From Rhizobacter sp. SG703 (GTDB lineage Bacteria > Pseudomonadota > Gammaproteobacteria > Burkholderiales > Burkholderiaceae_C): a DNA stretch of 64,000 nucleotides. Positions 8,909 to 18,952 of the stretch are shown here, in pieces; within the stretch, counting starts at the first letter, position 1, and every line of letters begins with the position of its first letter. The notes under the pieces are model-generated. The model made no database searches and had not been told where the DNA came from. It saw only the letters and a program-made list of their open reading frames with translations. Both the position numbers and the translations under genes were made by a program. The stretch covers positions 167,059 through 231,058 of the forward strand of contig NZ_JAAZQK010000011.1 in NCBI RefSeq assembly GCF_012275445.1, read 5' to 3'.

Positions 8909-11900
8909 TCAGGCTGTCAGTGCCTGTAACCCGATGTGCAGTTTTGCTCGCATGTCGCTGAACCACGTCGCATCCAGCAGGCCGGGTTCGACCTTGCCGA
9001 CGTGCGCGTCGACCCATGCCAGATGGTCGGCGCAAGGCGCAGGATCTTTCATGTCCAGCGCCAGGGCTGCACACATCAAGCGCGCCAACAGCGCGACCTG
9101 CGAGCTGTCGTCCATCGGCATCGAGCGCCCCGCCAGCACCCACCGACAAGCCAGCAGACTGGCATGAGCGAACAACTCCGAGCGACCATACTTTCTGGAT
9201 CCGCGCGACACAGCGGCGGTCACGACGGCATCGAGTACGTCGTCGGCCACGCCCGCGCTCGCACGCAAGGCCACGCGAATGGCGAACACCAGGCCCGCCG
9301 CGCTGTCGCGCCATTCGCTGCCGCTGGCGTCGCGTCGATGGCGAAGAACGGCCGCCAGACTCTGCAGCAGGTTCGCAGGCTTGCCGGCATCGGCCACGCC
9401 GGTCCCGAGCCATGTCGCGAAAAGGCTCGGGGCGGCCGTGACGAAGCCAGGTGGACGCTGGCCCGAGCGCCGACTCCACGTCGACGAGATCGGTTGCCCG
9501 AGCGTGGTGGCCAAGGCCGTCAGGTCGCCAAGGTCGACCTCCTTGTTCCTGGCGTTCAGATGCGCCATCACCTGATCGACAAGCGGCTTGCGCAGCCCGT
9601 GATCGAGCAAGCACAAGGCCTCGATCAGTGCAAGGCCTCGGGGCGAGCGATCGTTCAGGGTCTGCAACAGCATCGGGCGCGCCATCGCCCTCAGGCTGCC
9701 TCGGCATGCGCGCGGCGTGATCATCTGGCGAAGCAAGCGGCGCGTTCTCGTGCGCCGCAACGACATCGGGTCCGTGCCGATCTGCGCCAAGGCTTCGTCG
9801 AGCATGCAGGGCGCCGACCCGCTGGCCATGACGACCGCAAACTCCGCGCTGTCGACGATGTGCTTGAAGACCTTCTTCCTCACATCGGTCGTGAACCAAT
9901 GCGCCTGAACGAGCGTGCACAGCACCACCGGAAGGTCCGACACATCGCCTTCCAGCATGGCGTCACGCACTGCATCGCCCGCCAGAAGGTCGTCCACCAC
10001 GGCATCCAATGCCTCGTCCCGCAGGTCGGGACGCGCGGCCGAACAACGCAGTGCCAGTGCCAGCAGGGCTGCCCGCAGCGAAGTGTCGGACGCGGCGATC
10101 CGGGGGTGCAAGAGCTTGATCAATGACGATGCATCGCCCGCCGTGGCCGTGAAGCCCGGTCGGCACAGGCGCACATGTGCGATGGTCAAGGCGCTCATGC
10201 AGGAAAGCGGCTTCCACGAAAAGCTGCTGTCGTCGGGTTCGACGAATTTTCCTTGCCGCCATTGGATGCCTTGTTGCGTCAGCGGTACACGCAGTTGCGC
10301 GATCACGCTGCCCTGGTGCGCCTCGCACAACGCGGCAAAGCGTTTCACGCTCGGCAGAGCGCCCCCTGCGCCCTGGATCGTTGCCCGCTGCAGACTGCGT
10401 TCGATGCGCCGTCGCCCCGGCCCGGAGTCGACCGCCGCAAGGCAGGCGGCAGCCTGCCCGATCTTCTGGCCCTGTTCCTCGGAAGAAGCCCGGCCTGCCA
10501 GCCCATCCAGGATGTGGCACACCCCGTCGATCGTGCCGATCGGCAGCATCTCTCTCGTGCCGCCCGTGCTGACGACCACGGCACCGATCAGGTTCTCCTC
10601 CAGCGTTGCCAACGCATCGCCGCACTGCGCGTCGGCAAACAGCTCGCACTGCCTTATCAAGCGAGCGTGCAGCAGGATGGCCCGCGCCGCCCGCATGGCC
10701 AGGCCGTTCAGCAGGTCGGTCTTGCTCGCGATCTTGGTGGCGAGCGCGACACACGGCAGGTCGGCCCCTGTCAACTCGACCATCTCAGTCAGGTGGGCGG
10801 CAAGCAACTGCAATGCGAATCCAGGCAACCCGGCGCGCTCGAAGGCCGACGCGACCGTCAGCACGTCGTGCGATGTGCCGGGCTTGCACAGACTGAAGTC
10901 GAGGAAGCCGTGCTTGTCGTCGCCCACCCATTGCTTCGGATTCGACCAAGGGGAATGCAACGAAAACAGACGGACCAGCGAGTCAAGCGTGCCACCGTCG
11001 GCCAGCATGGCGTGACTGTCCGACGGCGATATCCCCCAAGCGGCCATGCCGGCGATCGCGGTCGCCCGAAGGCCTCCTGGCTGCTGCTCGGCCAAGGCAC
11101 GCTCCGTCACCGCGCAGGACCGCTTCCGGACGGCTTCGAGCAACTCGTCGCCCGCGAGAAAGTTGCAGTCGTGAAGCGGAGCGGTGACAAGCAACACCTG
11201 ATCAGGATCTGGCGCGGCCTCGAGTGTCAGCAGTGCCCGGACATGCGTGGAAAGTTCGCCCAGGATTCTCCACAGCGACAGAGACGGCATGTCGATCCGC
11301 CCCTTCAGTTTGAGCACAGACGCGATGGCCTCGAGGAATTCCTTCTCTACACAGGTCTCGTTCATCGCCCAAGCAGCCCAGAGCAGCAGCGCAAGCACCG
11401 GTTCCGTTTTCTCGAGCGCCGTCGCGACGTTCGCCACCGTGTCGCTGTGGCAGCCGGGCTTCAATGTGAAGCCGATGATCTCCGATTCACCCTCGCCTTC
11501 GCCGTCCGCAGCACGGTCGCAGATGACGGATCCGTTGTCGAGCAGTGCGGTGAATGCCTGTTCGAGGCGCGAGTCGAGAAGCCAGCCTGTCCGGCCCGAC
11601 CAGCGTCGCCCGTTGCCGACCCGCCCGGTCAGCTTGCGCAGATCGAAGCCGTCGCTTTGCGAGAAGGTCCGGCGGCGAGACGACTTGGGAGGAGCGTCCA
11701 GCGCGATTTGCTCCAAGCGCATGTCGACACTGCTGCCCATCGAAACGGGGTCGCACAGCATCCAGCGCCGTTCCAGCGACACGATGACGTCGTTGAGTGC
11801 GTCAAAAGGCTCACCTGGCCTGGCCTCCTCGGCGGACAGAGACCCAAGGAAACCGGGGTTGCCCAGGTAGCCGAGATCGCCGAAGCGCTCGAACTTCTCG

Positions 11901-12490
11901 CGGCTCGCCAATACGCGCAGGCTGCGGCAGTGCGCCAACAGTTCTTCTCGCGATCGATGGCTCATCGTCCCTTCTGCAGTCGGCAGCAGGCCGATGAATG
12001 CGTTGAGGTTGGCCATGAAGTTCGTGTCGACCGCGCGTGCGTCCAGCATCAGCGCCACGCGCAGCTGAAAAGCGCACACGCATTCGCCTCCCGACTCAAG
12101 CGCTTGCGCGATCCTGGTCAGTTCGCCAGGATCACAGCCGGTCTTCATCCGGAAGGCGGCGACAACCCGACCCTGCGCGTTCCGCTTGATTCGGCCCGCG
12201 ATCGAGCCTGCGATGACAAGCGTTGTCAGACGCCCCAGCGCGCTGCTCAGATCGAGGCTCTCGCTGTCAGGCTCGCGCAATGACGGCTCAGAAGCCGAAG
12301 GCCGCCGGAGAGTCCGCAGAGAAGGTCGCTGCGTCTCGAGCAACTGCCGAGCCCCGGCCAACGCCTCGTCGCTGTCTGCGCGGGACCGCCCCAGCCGTGT
12401 CTCGGAAAACGGCTTGGCGTCAGCACGAGGAGAAGGCTGCGGCGTCCTGCTTCTTCGAAACGGACTGCCCCCGCCACGCTGCGCCTCCAT
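8909..12490 (-). CDS. Large repeat-containing hypothetical protein (1193 aa)
   Basis: ATG 12490 has GGAGG seven bases upstream, a strong start. The first ~80 residues are rich in Ser, Pro and Arg; the rest looks alpha-helical and soluble. An internal repeat can be aligned by eye at about residues 108-150, 336-376 and 527-570, with a weaker fourth at 744-780. The shared pattern is Phe-x-x-Lys-x-Gly-Cys/Thr, then an amphipathic stretch ending Ala-x-Ala-hydrophobic-Glu. Codon use is mixed, with AGA, CGA, TTT, TCT, CCT and ACT codons frequent near the 5' end, unlike the flanking genes, which suggests horizontal acquisition. There is no signal peptide, membrane segment or known enzymatic motif. 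A secreted effector with helical repeats is possible but unproven; I do not recognise the family. Confidence 0.85.
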   Translation of the reverse strand: MEAQRGGGSPFRRSRTPQPSPRADAKPFSETRLGRSRADSDEALAGARQLLETQRPSLRTLRRPSASEPSLREPDSESLDLSSALGRLTTLVIAGSIAGRIKRNAQGRVVAAFRMKTGCDPGELTRIAQALESGGECVCAFQLRVALMLDARAVDTNFMANLNAFIGLLPTAEGTMSHRSREELLAHCRSLRVLASREKFERFGDLGYLGNPGFLGSLSAEEARPGEPFDALNDVIVSLERRWMLCDPVSMGSSVDMRLEQIALDAPPKSSRRRTFSQSDGFDLRKLTGRVGNGRRWSGRTGWLLDSRLEQAFTALLDNGSVICDRAADGEGEGESEIIGFTLKPGCHSDTVANVATALEKTEPVLALLLWAAWAMNETCVEKEFLEAIASVLKLKGRIDMPSLSLWRILGELSTHVRALLTLEAAPDPDQVLLVTAPLHDCNFLAGDELLEAVRKRSCAVTERALAEQQPGGLRATAIAGMAAWGISPSDSHAMLADGGTLDSLVRLFSLHSPWSNPKQWVGDDKHGFLDFSLCKPGTSHDVLTVASAFERAGLPGFALQLLAAHLTEMVELTGADLPCVALATKIASKTDLLNGLAMRAARAILLHARLIRQCELFADAQCGDALATLEENLIGAVVVSTGGTREMLPIGTIDGVCHILDGLAGRASSEEQGQKIGQAAACLAAVDSGPGRRRIERSLQRATIQGAGGALPSVKRFAALCEAHQGSVIAQLRVPLTQQGIQWRQGKFVEPDDSSFSWKPLSCMSALTIAHVRLCRPGFTATAGDASSLIKLLHPRIAASDTSLRAALLALALRCSAARPDLRDEALDAVVDDLLAGDAVRDAMLEGDVSDLPVVLCTLVQAHWFTTDVRKKVFKHIVDSAEFAVVMASGSAPCMLDEALAQIGTDPMSLRRTRTRRLLRQMITPRACRGSLRAMARPMLLQTLNDRSPRGLALIEALCLLDHGLRKPLVDQVMAHLNARNKEVDLGDLTALATTLGQPISSTWSRRSGQRPPGFVTAAPSLFATWLGTGVADAGKPANLLQSLAAVLRHRRDASGSEWRDSAAGLVFAIRVALRASAGVADDVLDAVVTAAVSRGSRKYGRSELFAHASLLACRWVLAGRSMPMDDSSQVALLARLMCAALALDMKDPAPCADHLAWVDAHVGKVEPGLLDATWFSDMRAKLHIGLQALTA

Positions 12491-12575
12491 GCGAATCCTC
12501 CGGTCGATGTTCGATGCCGGTGGGTGACACCACCGCGCGAATCGTTCCGTCGGGTTTCAATCGCCAGGCAGGCGC

Positions 12576-13985
12576 TCAGGCCTTCTCTTCCTTTTCGTTG
12601 CCCTTCCCTGGCCCCTTCAACAGCGACCACGCCATCGCCGCCATCAGCGCGACACCCGCCGCCAGCGCGCCCCACAACCACGCACGCGACAGGTCCGGCT
12701 GCACCGCGGCCATCGGCACCGACGCCGCCTTCACCACCGGCGACGCCACCGCCGCCCCATCGGCCTGCAGCACCGCCCGGTCGGCCGGCAGCGCGTCGCC
12801 GCTGCGCCGCGCGGGCATCAGTTCGGCCACCGTCATCGCCGGGGCGGCCGCCGCCGGCTCGACCCACGCGGTGCGGTACGGCGCGGCACCGCGCGCCAGC
12901 ATCACCAGCGTTCGCGGGCGCACGCCGATGCGCAGCTGCGGCGGCTGCGTGCCGAGCTGCGCGACGCCGCCGGCCACCTGCAGCCGCAGTTGCAGGTGCA
13001 CCGCGCCATCCAGGTGCTGCACCGGCGAGCGCGATTCGCCGGTCGGCAGGCGCAGCCACCAGACGCTGCCGTCGGCCAGCGGCTGCCAGCCCGGCTCGGG
13101 CGCCGGCAGCGGCGGAATGCGCTTGTCGCGCAGCGCGTGCAGCGGATGGTGCAGGTGCCGGCGCAACCCGTGGCGGTGCGCATGCGACAACGGCGCCACC
13201 TCGCCGCGCGCCAGCCAGCCGACCTGCGCCACCGTGTTCGCATCGTGCGGCAGCAGCTCCACCGCCTCCAGCGCCACCGCCGGCAGCGCATAGTCGCAAT
13301 GCTGCGCATCGCAGCCGGTCGGCGCGATCGGCTCGCTCCATTGCAGCGCGGGCTGCGGCCACTGCAAGCTGGCCGTCGTGACCTCGGCGCCGGTCAGCTC
13401 GGGCACCGGGCCGCTGCCGAGGCTGCGCAGGCGCAGGTAGGTCGCGCGCACGCCGCCCAGTTCGAGCACGCTGCTGTCCAGCCGCTGCCCCTGGTGCTGC
13501 AGCGCCACCAGCTGCACCTCGCTGCGCACGGTGCGCCAGTGCGTCAGGTCGTCGCTCGCCTCCACCGCCACCGGGTAGACGCCGTTCGCGCGCTCGGGCA
13601 GCGCGAGCGCGACCTCCATCACCGCGCCCTTCGCGCCGCGCAGGTCCAGCACCCAGCCGCGCGGAGCGTCGTCGGGCGCATCCTTCTTCGCGGGCTTCGG
13701 TGCCGGCAGCTTGAAGACCGGCACGCTGCCGCTGGCCAGGCTCTGCTGCGCCGGCGCGGCATCGGCCCAGGCGTACGGCAGCGGTTCGCCGAGCGCGTTG
13801 CGCAATTGCAGCCCGCGCAGGTCGGTCGTGCCGGCCTGCACCTGCCACGCGAGCGGCAGTTCGAGCGTGTAGTACGGCCCGACCCCTTCGAGCCGCAGCA
13901 CGTTCGACGGCGGAGCGGCCACCGTCACCATCGTCACCGCGGCGGCGGCCGCCCCCATCGCCATCGCGACCCGGTTCGTCTTCAT
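12576..13985 (-). CDS. DUF3999 family membrane-anchored protein
   Basis: 469 residues: an N-terminal signal peptide (about 1-24, ending near VAAPPS), a long beta-rich periplasmic region, and a single C-terminal membrane helix near residues 438-458 followed by a basic tail. The ATG overlaps the stop of the upstream DUF2339 gene (ATGA), so the two are translationally coupled. The DUF3999/DUF2339 pairing recurs in proteobacteria, but no function is established. The product is expected in the inner membrane with its bulk in the periplasm, presumably acting with the DUF2339 protein. Confidence 0.85.
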   Translation of the reverse strand: MKTNRVAMAMGAAAAAVTMVTVAAPPSNVLRLEGVGPYYTLELPLAWQVQAGTTDLRGLQLRNALGEPLPYAWADAAPAQQSLASGSVPVFKLPAPKPAKKDAPDDAPRGWVLDLRGAKGAVMEVALALPERANGVYPVAVEASDDLTHWRTVRSEVQLVALQHQGQRLDSSVLELGGVRATYLRLRSLGSGPVPELTGAEVTTASLQWPQPALQWSEPIAPTGCDAQHCDYALPAVALEAVELLPHDANTVAQVGWLARGEVAPLSHAHRHGLRRHLHHPLHALRDKRIPPLPAPEPGWQPLADGSVWWLRLPTGESRSPVQHLDGAVHLQLRLQVAGGVAQLGTQPPQLRIGVRPRTLVMLARGAAPYRTAWVEPAAAAPAMTVAELMPARRSGDALPADRAVLQADGAAVASPVVKAASVPMAAVQPDLSRAWLWGALAAGVALMAAMAWSLLKGPGKGNEKEEKA

Positions 13986-16900
13986 GCGGTCACCTCGCCT
14001 TCGGCCACCGCCGCCGCGCGCCGCGGTGGCACCGGCGCAAAGTACCCGACCACCAGCAGCAGCACGCCAACCACGATGAAGGACACGATGCGGTACAGCC
14101 CGCCCTGGTCGGCCAGCTCGACGAAGAACAGCTTCAGCACCACCACGCCCAGCAAGCCGGCGCCGGCGATCCACACGGTGCGCATCGCGCGCCGGTGGCC
14201 GAGCAGCATCAGCCCGACGCCGACCAGCGACCAGGCGACCGACAGCATCGCCTGCGTCAGCGTCGATTCGAACAGCGAGGCCTCGTCCCACGGCACGCCG
14301 GCCGCATGGTGGACCAGCCGCAGCACGAGGCCGGTGTAGACCGCGAACGCACTGAGGCCCAGCACGCCGCGGACCACGGCCGGCGGCACCTGGTCGCGCA
14401 CCGCCTGCGGCAGCGCCCGCAGCCACAGCGCGAGCACCAGCAGCGCCAGGCACAGGCCGATCTCCAGCGGATTGAGCAGCGGCAGGTACGGCAGCGGCGC
14501 GGCCGTGCCGTCGTGCGCGTTCGCGGCCCACACCCACAGCAGCAGGCCGAGCGCGAGCGGCGCGGCACCGGCCACCAGGTAGGCGTCGCGGAAATCCGCG
14601 ACCGGCCAGCGGCGCAGCACCGCCGGCCGCGTCAGCGCGAACACCGTGGCGGCGATCACCGGCACCCAGCCGAGCACGCGCCAGGCCGAACCGGGCGCGC
14701 TGGCATCGGCCAGGTGCAGCGCCAGCTCGGTCGACGCCAGCCCGACGAACAGCCACAGCCCGAGCACATGCAGCGCCTGCAGCGGCCAGCCGCCGAACCA
14801 GCCGGCCTGCCGGCGCAGCAACAGCCCGTGCCACAGCAGCGCCACCGGCCAAGCAAGCCAGCCGAGGTGGGCCGACGGCGTGACATCGAGCGCCGCCATG
14901 ACGAGCGCGACGAGCACCAGCGCCGGCAGCGTCGGCGCGGTGGCCTGCCCGAGCACACGCCAGTCGCGCCAGGCCGCGAGCATCGTCGCGAGCAGCGAGC
15001 TCGCGACCACGCAGCCGACCATCGCGGCCGGCCAGCCGTGCAGCGCCTCGGCCTGCCGCAACAGGTGCAGCACCTGCGGCACCAGCATCAGGCCCCACCA
15101 CGCGAGCGACCAGCCGACGATGCCCCATTGCACGACCGCCTGTCGCGTCCAGGCGAGCGCCGGGTTCGAGGCCGGCCGTGCCGCGCGCTGCAACGCATCG
15201 CCGGCCAGCAGCCCGGTCAGCGCGAGGCTGAGCGGCAGCCCCAAGCCGAGGCCGCCGAACGGCACGTCGGCGAGCAGGTCCGGCCCGAAGGCCAGCGTCG
15301 CGATGGCCGCGCCCACCTGCAGCAGCAGCCAGCCGAGCGCCAGCGCCGGGTGCGCGATGCGCAAGCCGAGCCACAGCGCGCCGACGCCCAGCCACGGCCA
15401 CACCAGCGCCGCGCGCTCCGGCGGCAGCACGCACAGCAGGCCGAGCGCCACCACCGCCAGCCCGGCCAGCAAGGCCGCGCCACTCGCCAGCGACCAGCGC
15501 GGCAACGCGTCGCGCTCGTCCAGCGCCCGCAGTTGCGCACGCAGCTCCAGCCACGCCGTTGCCAGCAGGCTGCCGCCGACCAGCAGGGCCGCGGCCAGCC
15601 CCGGCCAGCCGTCGCGCGGCGCGTTCTCGGGGTCGAGGTGCAACGAACCCGCCAGGCCGGCCAGCGCGGCCAGGTGCAAGGCGCCCGCGCATGCCGCCAG
15701 CACGCGCAGCGCAAAGCGGTGAGACAGCGCGGCCAGCACCAGCGCGAGCAGCGCCGTCGCGACCGAGGCCCACAGCGGCGCCAGCAGCATCCAGCCCGGC
15801 AGGGCTGCCGCCACGGCGGCCAGCCACGGCAGCGCGATGTCGTTGCCCTGCTCCCAGGCCGCGCGCTGCACGACCGGATGGCGGTGGTGCACGCGCCACA
15901 TCGCAAGCACGCTGCCCAGCAGCAACAACACGCCGATCAGCGAGCCGTCGATCAGCGGCGTGCCCGGCCGCAGGTCGAGCGACAGCGAAGCCGCCAGCCG
16001 GACCGCCGCGCCGGCCAGCACCGCGAGCGCGAAGGCCCGCGTGTAGAGCCGGTGCTGGCGCACGCCGAGCCAGAACATGCCGGCCGCTTCGACAGCCCAG
16101 GTCGCGCCGGTCCACGAGCCTTCGAGCGCCAGCGGGATCGCGAGCGTGCCGAAGATCACGCCGACGATCGCATGCGCTTCGCCGAGCAAGGCATAGCGGC
16201 TGCGCGCGCTGCGCAGCAAGCCGCCGCCGATCAGCAGGTAGAAGAACGCGAAGCCGAGCGCCGCCCAGGCCGGGCCGAACCCGGTGTGCCTGACCATCAG
16301 GTACTGCAGCCCGAAGGCGGCCAACGGCACGCCGAACACCAGCGCGCTGTCGACCCGACCTACCTGCTGCAGCGCCTGCCGCGCGCGCTGCGCCAGCGGA
16401 TCGCTCGCGGCGCTGTCGTCGCCGAGCGCCAGCGCGCGCCGCGCGAACAGCACGCCGATCGCCGTGAACAGCACGAAGAACAGCAGCAGGAAGGCCTGCG
16501 TCGACGCATACAGCGCATCGGTGTAGTGCGCCTGTGCCCACGCGCCGGCGAGCGTGAAGGTGCCGACCGCGCCGATCAGGTTCAGCGGCCGCCAGGCCTT
16601 GTGCCAGGCCATCAGGAAGATGCCGGCGTCGAGCACCGCGAGGTAGCTGAACAGCGCGACGTGGTTGCCGCCGCCGGTCGACACCAGCACCGGCGCGAGG
16701 AAGCCTTCTGCCACCGACACGTAGGCGAGCCACGGCGCGTTCTGCAGCACCGCGAGCGCCGCGCCGAGCACCGCGACCGCCGCCATCACCGCGAACGCCG
16801 GCCCCGGCGGCAGCAAGGCGTTGAGCCGCAGCGCGGCCAGCGCCGTCAGGTAGAAGACGCCGATGCCTGCCCCCTGCAGGATCAGCCCGTAACCGGTGCC

Positions 16901-17737
16901 GCCGGCGGCATCGCGCCGCTCGCGCAGGCGCCAGCCGAGCACCAGCATCACGACGCCGACCAGCGCGACGCCGGCATAGCGGAACTCGACCGGCAAGGTG
17001 GCGCGCTCGGCCACGTAGCGCAGCAGGAAGGCGAGGCCGAGGAACAGGATCAGCACGCCCACCTTGACGATGGTGTTGCCGCCGAAGATCCAGCGCGCGA
17101 CGAACGGCGGCAGGCGGTCGCGCGGCGGCACCGGCGGCTCCGCGGGCGGCGGCGGAGCAACCGGCGCGGGCGGGTTCGCGCGCGAGGGCTCGGTCCAGCT
17201 CGGCGGCGCGGCCGGCTCCGCGGCGGCCACGGGCTCGGCGGCCGGTTCGACGACGGGCTCGAAGGTCGTGACGGCAGGCGGTGCGGCCGGCGGCTCCACC
17301 AGCGGCTCGGTCGCGGAGCGGCTCGCCTGGCCGGCGACCTGCGCGGCCTGCGGGTCGAGCAACGGCTCCAGGTCGATTTCGAGGACGCGGTCGGCGATCG
17401 GCTGCGGAACCGCTTCGGTCCCCCCTGCCACAGTGCCAACCGACAGCCGCTGCACCTGCAGCCGAAGCGCGCTGACCTCGTGCTCCAGCGCCGCCACGCG
17501 CTGCGCGAGATCGGGTGCCTTCGGCGCAGAAGCCTGCGGCACGGGCGGCGTCGCGGTGGCGGCCTCGTCCGGCATGTCGGGCCACGGCGCCTCGGCCGGC
17601 GCGGCCGCGTCGGCCTGCTTCGATTTGCGGATCTGCCAGATCACGATCGGCGTCACGATCAGCATCACCAGCCCACCGGCCGGCCCACCGAGCGCCAAGC
17701 CGACCAGGCCGCCCAGCACTGCATAGACGAAGCTCAT
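13982..17737 (-). CDS. DUF2339 family polytopic membrane protein
   Basis: 1251 residues. ATG 17737 follows GGAGGG. A short N-terminal hydrophobic segment (about residues 4-35) is followed by a coiled-coil-like stretch (about 75-105) and a Pro/Ala/Glu-rich linker to about residue 215. The remaining ~1000 residues form a long series of hydrophobic helices, probably more than 25 membrane spans. It is an inner-membrane protein of unknown function. The very long antisense open frames here are a by-product of GC bias. It is coupled by an ATGA overlap to the DUF3999 gene downstream, and the region 17738-17829 separates it from topoisomerase IB. Confidence 0.9.
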   Translation of the reverse strand: MSFVYAVLGGLVGLALGGPAGGLVMLIVTPIVIWQIRKSKQADAAAPAEAPWPDMPDEAATATPPVPQASAPKAPDLAQRVAALEHEVSALRLQVQRLSVGTVAGGTEAVPQPIADRVLEIDLEPLLDPQAAQVAGQASRSATEPLVEPPAAPPAVTTFEPVVEPAAEPVAAAEPAAPPSWTEPSRANPPAPVAPPPPAEPPVPPRDRLPPFVARWIFGGNTIVKVGVLILFLGLAFLLRYVAERATLPVEFRYAGVALVGVVMLVLGWRLRERRDAAGGTGYGLILQGAGIGVFYLTALAALRLNALLPPGPAFAVMAAVAVLGAALAVLQNAPWLAYVSVAEGFLAPVLVSTGGGNHVALFSYLAVLDAGIFLMAWHKAWRPLNLIGAVGTFTLAGAWAQAHYTDALYASTQAFLLLFFVLFTAIGVLFARRALALGDDSAASDPLAQRARQALQQVGRVDSALVFGVPLAAFGLQYLMVRHTGFGPAWAALGFAFFYLLIGGGLLRSARSRYALLGEAHAIVGVIFGTLAIPLALEGSWTGATWAVEAAGMFWLGVRQHRLYTRAFALAVLAGAAVRLAASLSLDLRPGTPLIDGSLIGVLLLLGSVLAMWRVHHRHPVVQRAAWEQGNDIALPWLAAVAAALPGWMLLAPLWASVATALLALVLAALSHRFALRVLAACAGALHLAALAGLAGSLHLDPENAPRDGWPGLAAALLVGGSLLATAWLELRAQLRALDERDALPRWSLASGAALLAGLAVVALGLLCVLPPERAALVWPWLGVGALWLGLRIAHPALALGWLLLQVGAAIATLAFGPDLLADVPFGGLGLGLPLSLALTGLLAGDALQRAARPASNPALAWTRQAVVQWGIVGWSLAWWGLMLVPQVLHLLRQAEALHGWPAAMVGCVVASSLLATMLAAWRDWRVLGQATAPTLPALVLVALVMAALDVTPSAHLGWLAWPVALLWHGLLLRRQAGWFGGWPLQALHVLGLWLFVGLASTELALHLADASAPGSAWRVLGWVPVIAATVFALTRPAVLRRWPVADFRDAYLVAGAAPLALGLLLWVWAANAHDGTAAPLPYLPLLNPLEIGLCLALLVLALWLRALPQAVRDQVPPAVVRGVLGLSAFAVYTGLVLRLVHHAAGVPWDEASLFESTLTQAMLSVAWSLVGVGLMLLGHRRAMRTVWIAGAGLLGVVVLKLFFVELADQGGLYRIVSFIVVGVLLLVVGYFAPVPPRRAAAVAEGEVTA

Positions 17738-17829
17738 CGGCCCTCCACCACTGTCGTTGTGGCGGCGATTATGACGACCGGTCGTGGCCCGTCGGGCCGC
17801 TCGCCGGCCCCTCTTCCGAGGGGGGCCGC

Positions 17830-18867
17830 TCAGCCGGCGGTGAGGTAGGCGACCAGCTGCCGCTCGGCGACCGACCAGCCGCGCCGGTTGCGCAGCCCGG
17901 CCAGGCGCTCGCCGGCGGCACGCAGCAGCTGCGGCGTCGCCTGCAGCACCCGCGGGTGCACATACGACTTGCGGCACACCGCGACGGTGTTGCCGAGCCG
18001 CTTCGCGACATCGGCCAGCACGTCGTTCACTTCGCGCCGCGTGAAGCCGGTGTCGTCGACCCGCTCGCCCGGCAGTTCGCCGAGCAGCGCCAGCGCATGG
18101 ACGCTCGCATGCCAGGTGCGGAAGTTCTTCGCGGTGAATTCGGCACCGCTTGCTTCGCGCAGGTAATCGTTGACGTCTTCGCTGCCGATGCCGTGCAGTT
18201 CGCCGTCGTCGCCGACGTACTGGAACAGCGCCTGGCCCGGCATCGCCTGGCAGCGCCGCACCACGCGTGCGACGCGCGGGTCCTCGAGCGCCACGCGGTG
18301 CAGCACGCCGCTCTTGCCGCGGAACTGCAGCGTGATCTCGCAACCGTTGACCTGCGCATGGCGGTTGCGCAGCGTCGTCAGCCCGTACGAGCCGTTGCTG
18401 CGGGCGTATTCGTCGTTGCCGATGCGCACGAGCGTGGTGTCGAGCAGCCGCACGACGGTCGCGAGCACCGTCTCGCGGCCCGGCCGCGACGTCGCGGCCT
18501 TCAGGTCGCGCTGCACGCGCGCGCGGATGCGCGGCAGCGCATCGCCGAATTCCAGCATGCGGTCGAACTTGTCCGCATCGCGCACCCGCCGCCATTCGGC
18601 GTGGTAGCGGTACTGCTTGCGTCCCTTCGCGTCGCGCCCGGTCGCCTGCACGTGGCCTTGCGGAGACGGACAGATCCACACCTGCGTGTAGGCCGGCGGG
18701 ATCGCCAGGCGCCGGATGCGCTCCAGCTCGCTGCGCTCGCGCAGCGGCCGGCCGTCCGGTGCGATGTAGCTGAAGCCCTTGCCGCGGCGTGCCCGGCGAA
18801 TGCCGGGCACCGTGTCGCTGACGTACTGCAAACGTGGGGGGCGCTCGGCGCGTTCGGTGGCGGGCAC
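17830..18867 (-). CDS. DNA topoisomerase IB
   Basis: 345 residues from a GTG start. A type IB topoisomerase of the poxvirus/bacterial kind that relaxes supercoils through a 3'-phosphotyrosyl intermediate. The N-terminal DNA-binding part (about 10-115) is followed by the catalytic domain. RIGNDEYARSNGSYGLTTL (148-166) carries an active-site Arg region, KNFRTWH (247-253) follows, and the nucleophile is Tyr302 in CRKSYVHP. Length is normal for the family. It stands alone, next to the sigma-54 island; no -24/-12 sequence is visible before it. Confidence 0.93.
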   Translation of the reverse strand: MPATERAERPPRLQYVSDTVPGIRRARRGKGFSYIAPDGRPLRERSELERIRRLAIPPAYTQVWICPSPQGHVQATGRDAKGRKQYRYHAEWRRVRDADKFDRMLEFGDALPRIRARVQRDLKAATSRPGRETVLATVVRLLDTTLVRIGNDEYARSNGSYGLTTLRNRHAQVNGCEITLQFRGKSGVLHRVALEDPRVARVVRRCQAMPGQALFQYVGDDGELHGIGSEDVNDYLREASGAEFTAKNFRTWHASVHALALLGELPGERVDDTGFTRREVNDVLADVAKRLGNTVAVCRKSYVHPRVLQATPQLLRAAGERLAGLRNRRGWSVAERQLVAYLTAG

Positions 18868-18952
18868 GATTTCAGTGCAAAAACGACCGGGTGAAGTTTT
18901 CTGACGCCGGTAAGAACATCGGCAGCATTTACGCGCCGCCGATGCCTGTCTG

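Noticed and set aside
12247..13848. Very long Arg/Ala-rich open frames antisense or off-frame to the DUF3999/DUF2339 genes
   Set aside because: Low-complexity composition typical of shadow frames in ~70% GC DNA; the true genes have signal peptides, helices and ATGA coupling.
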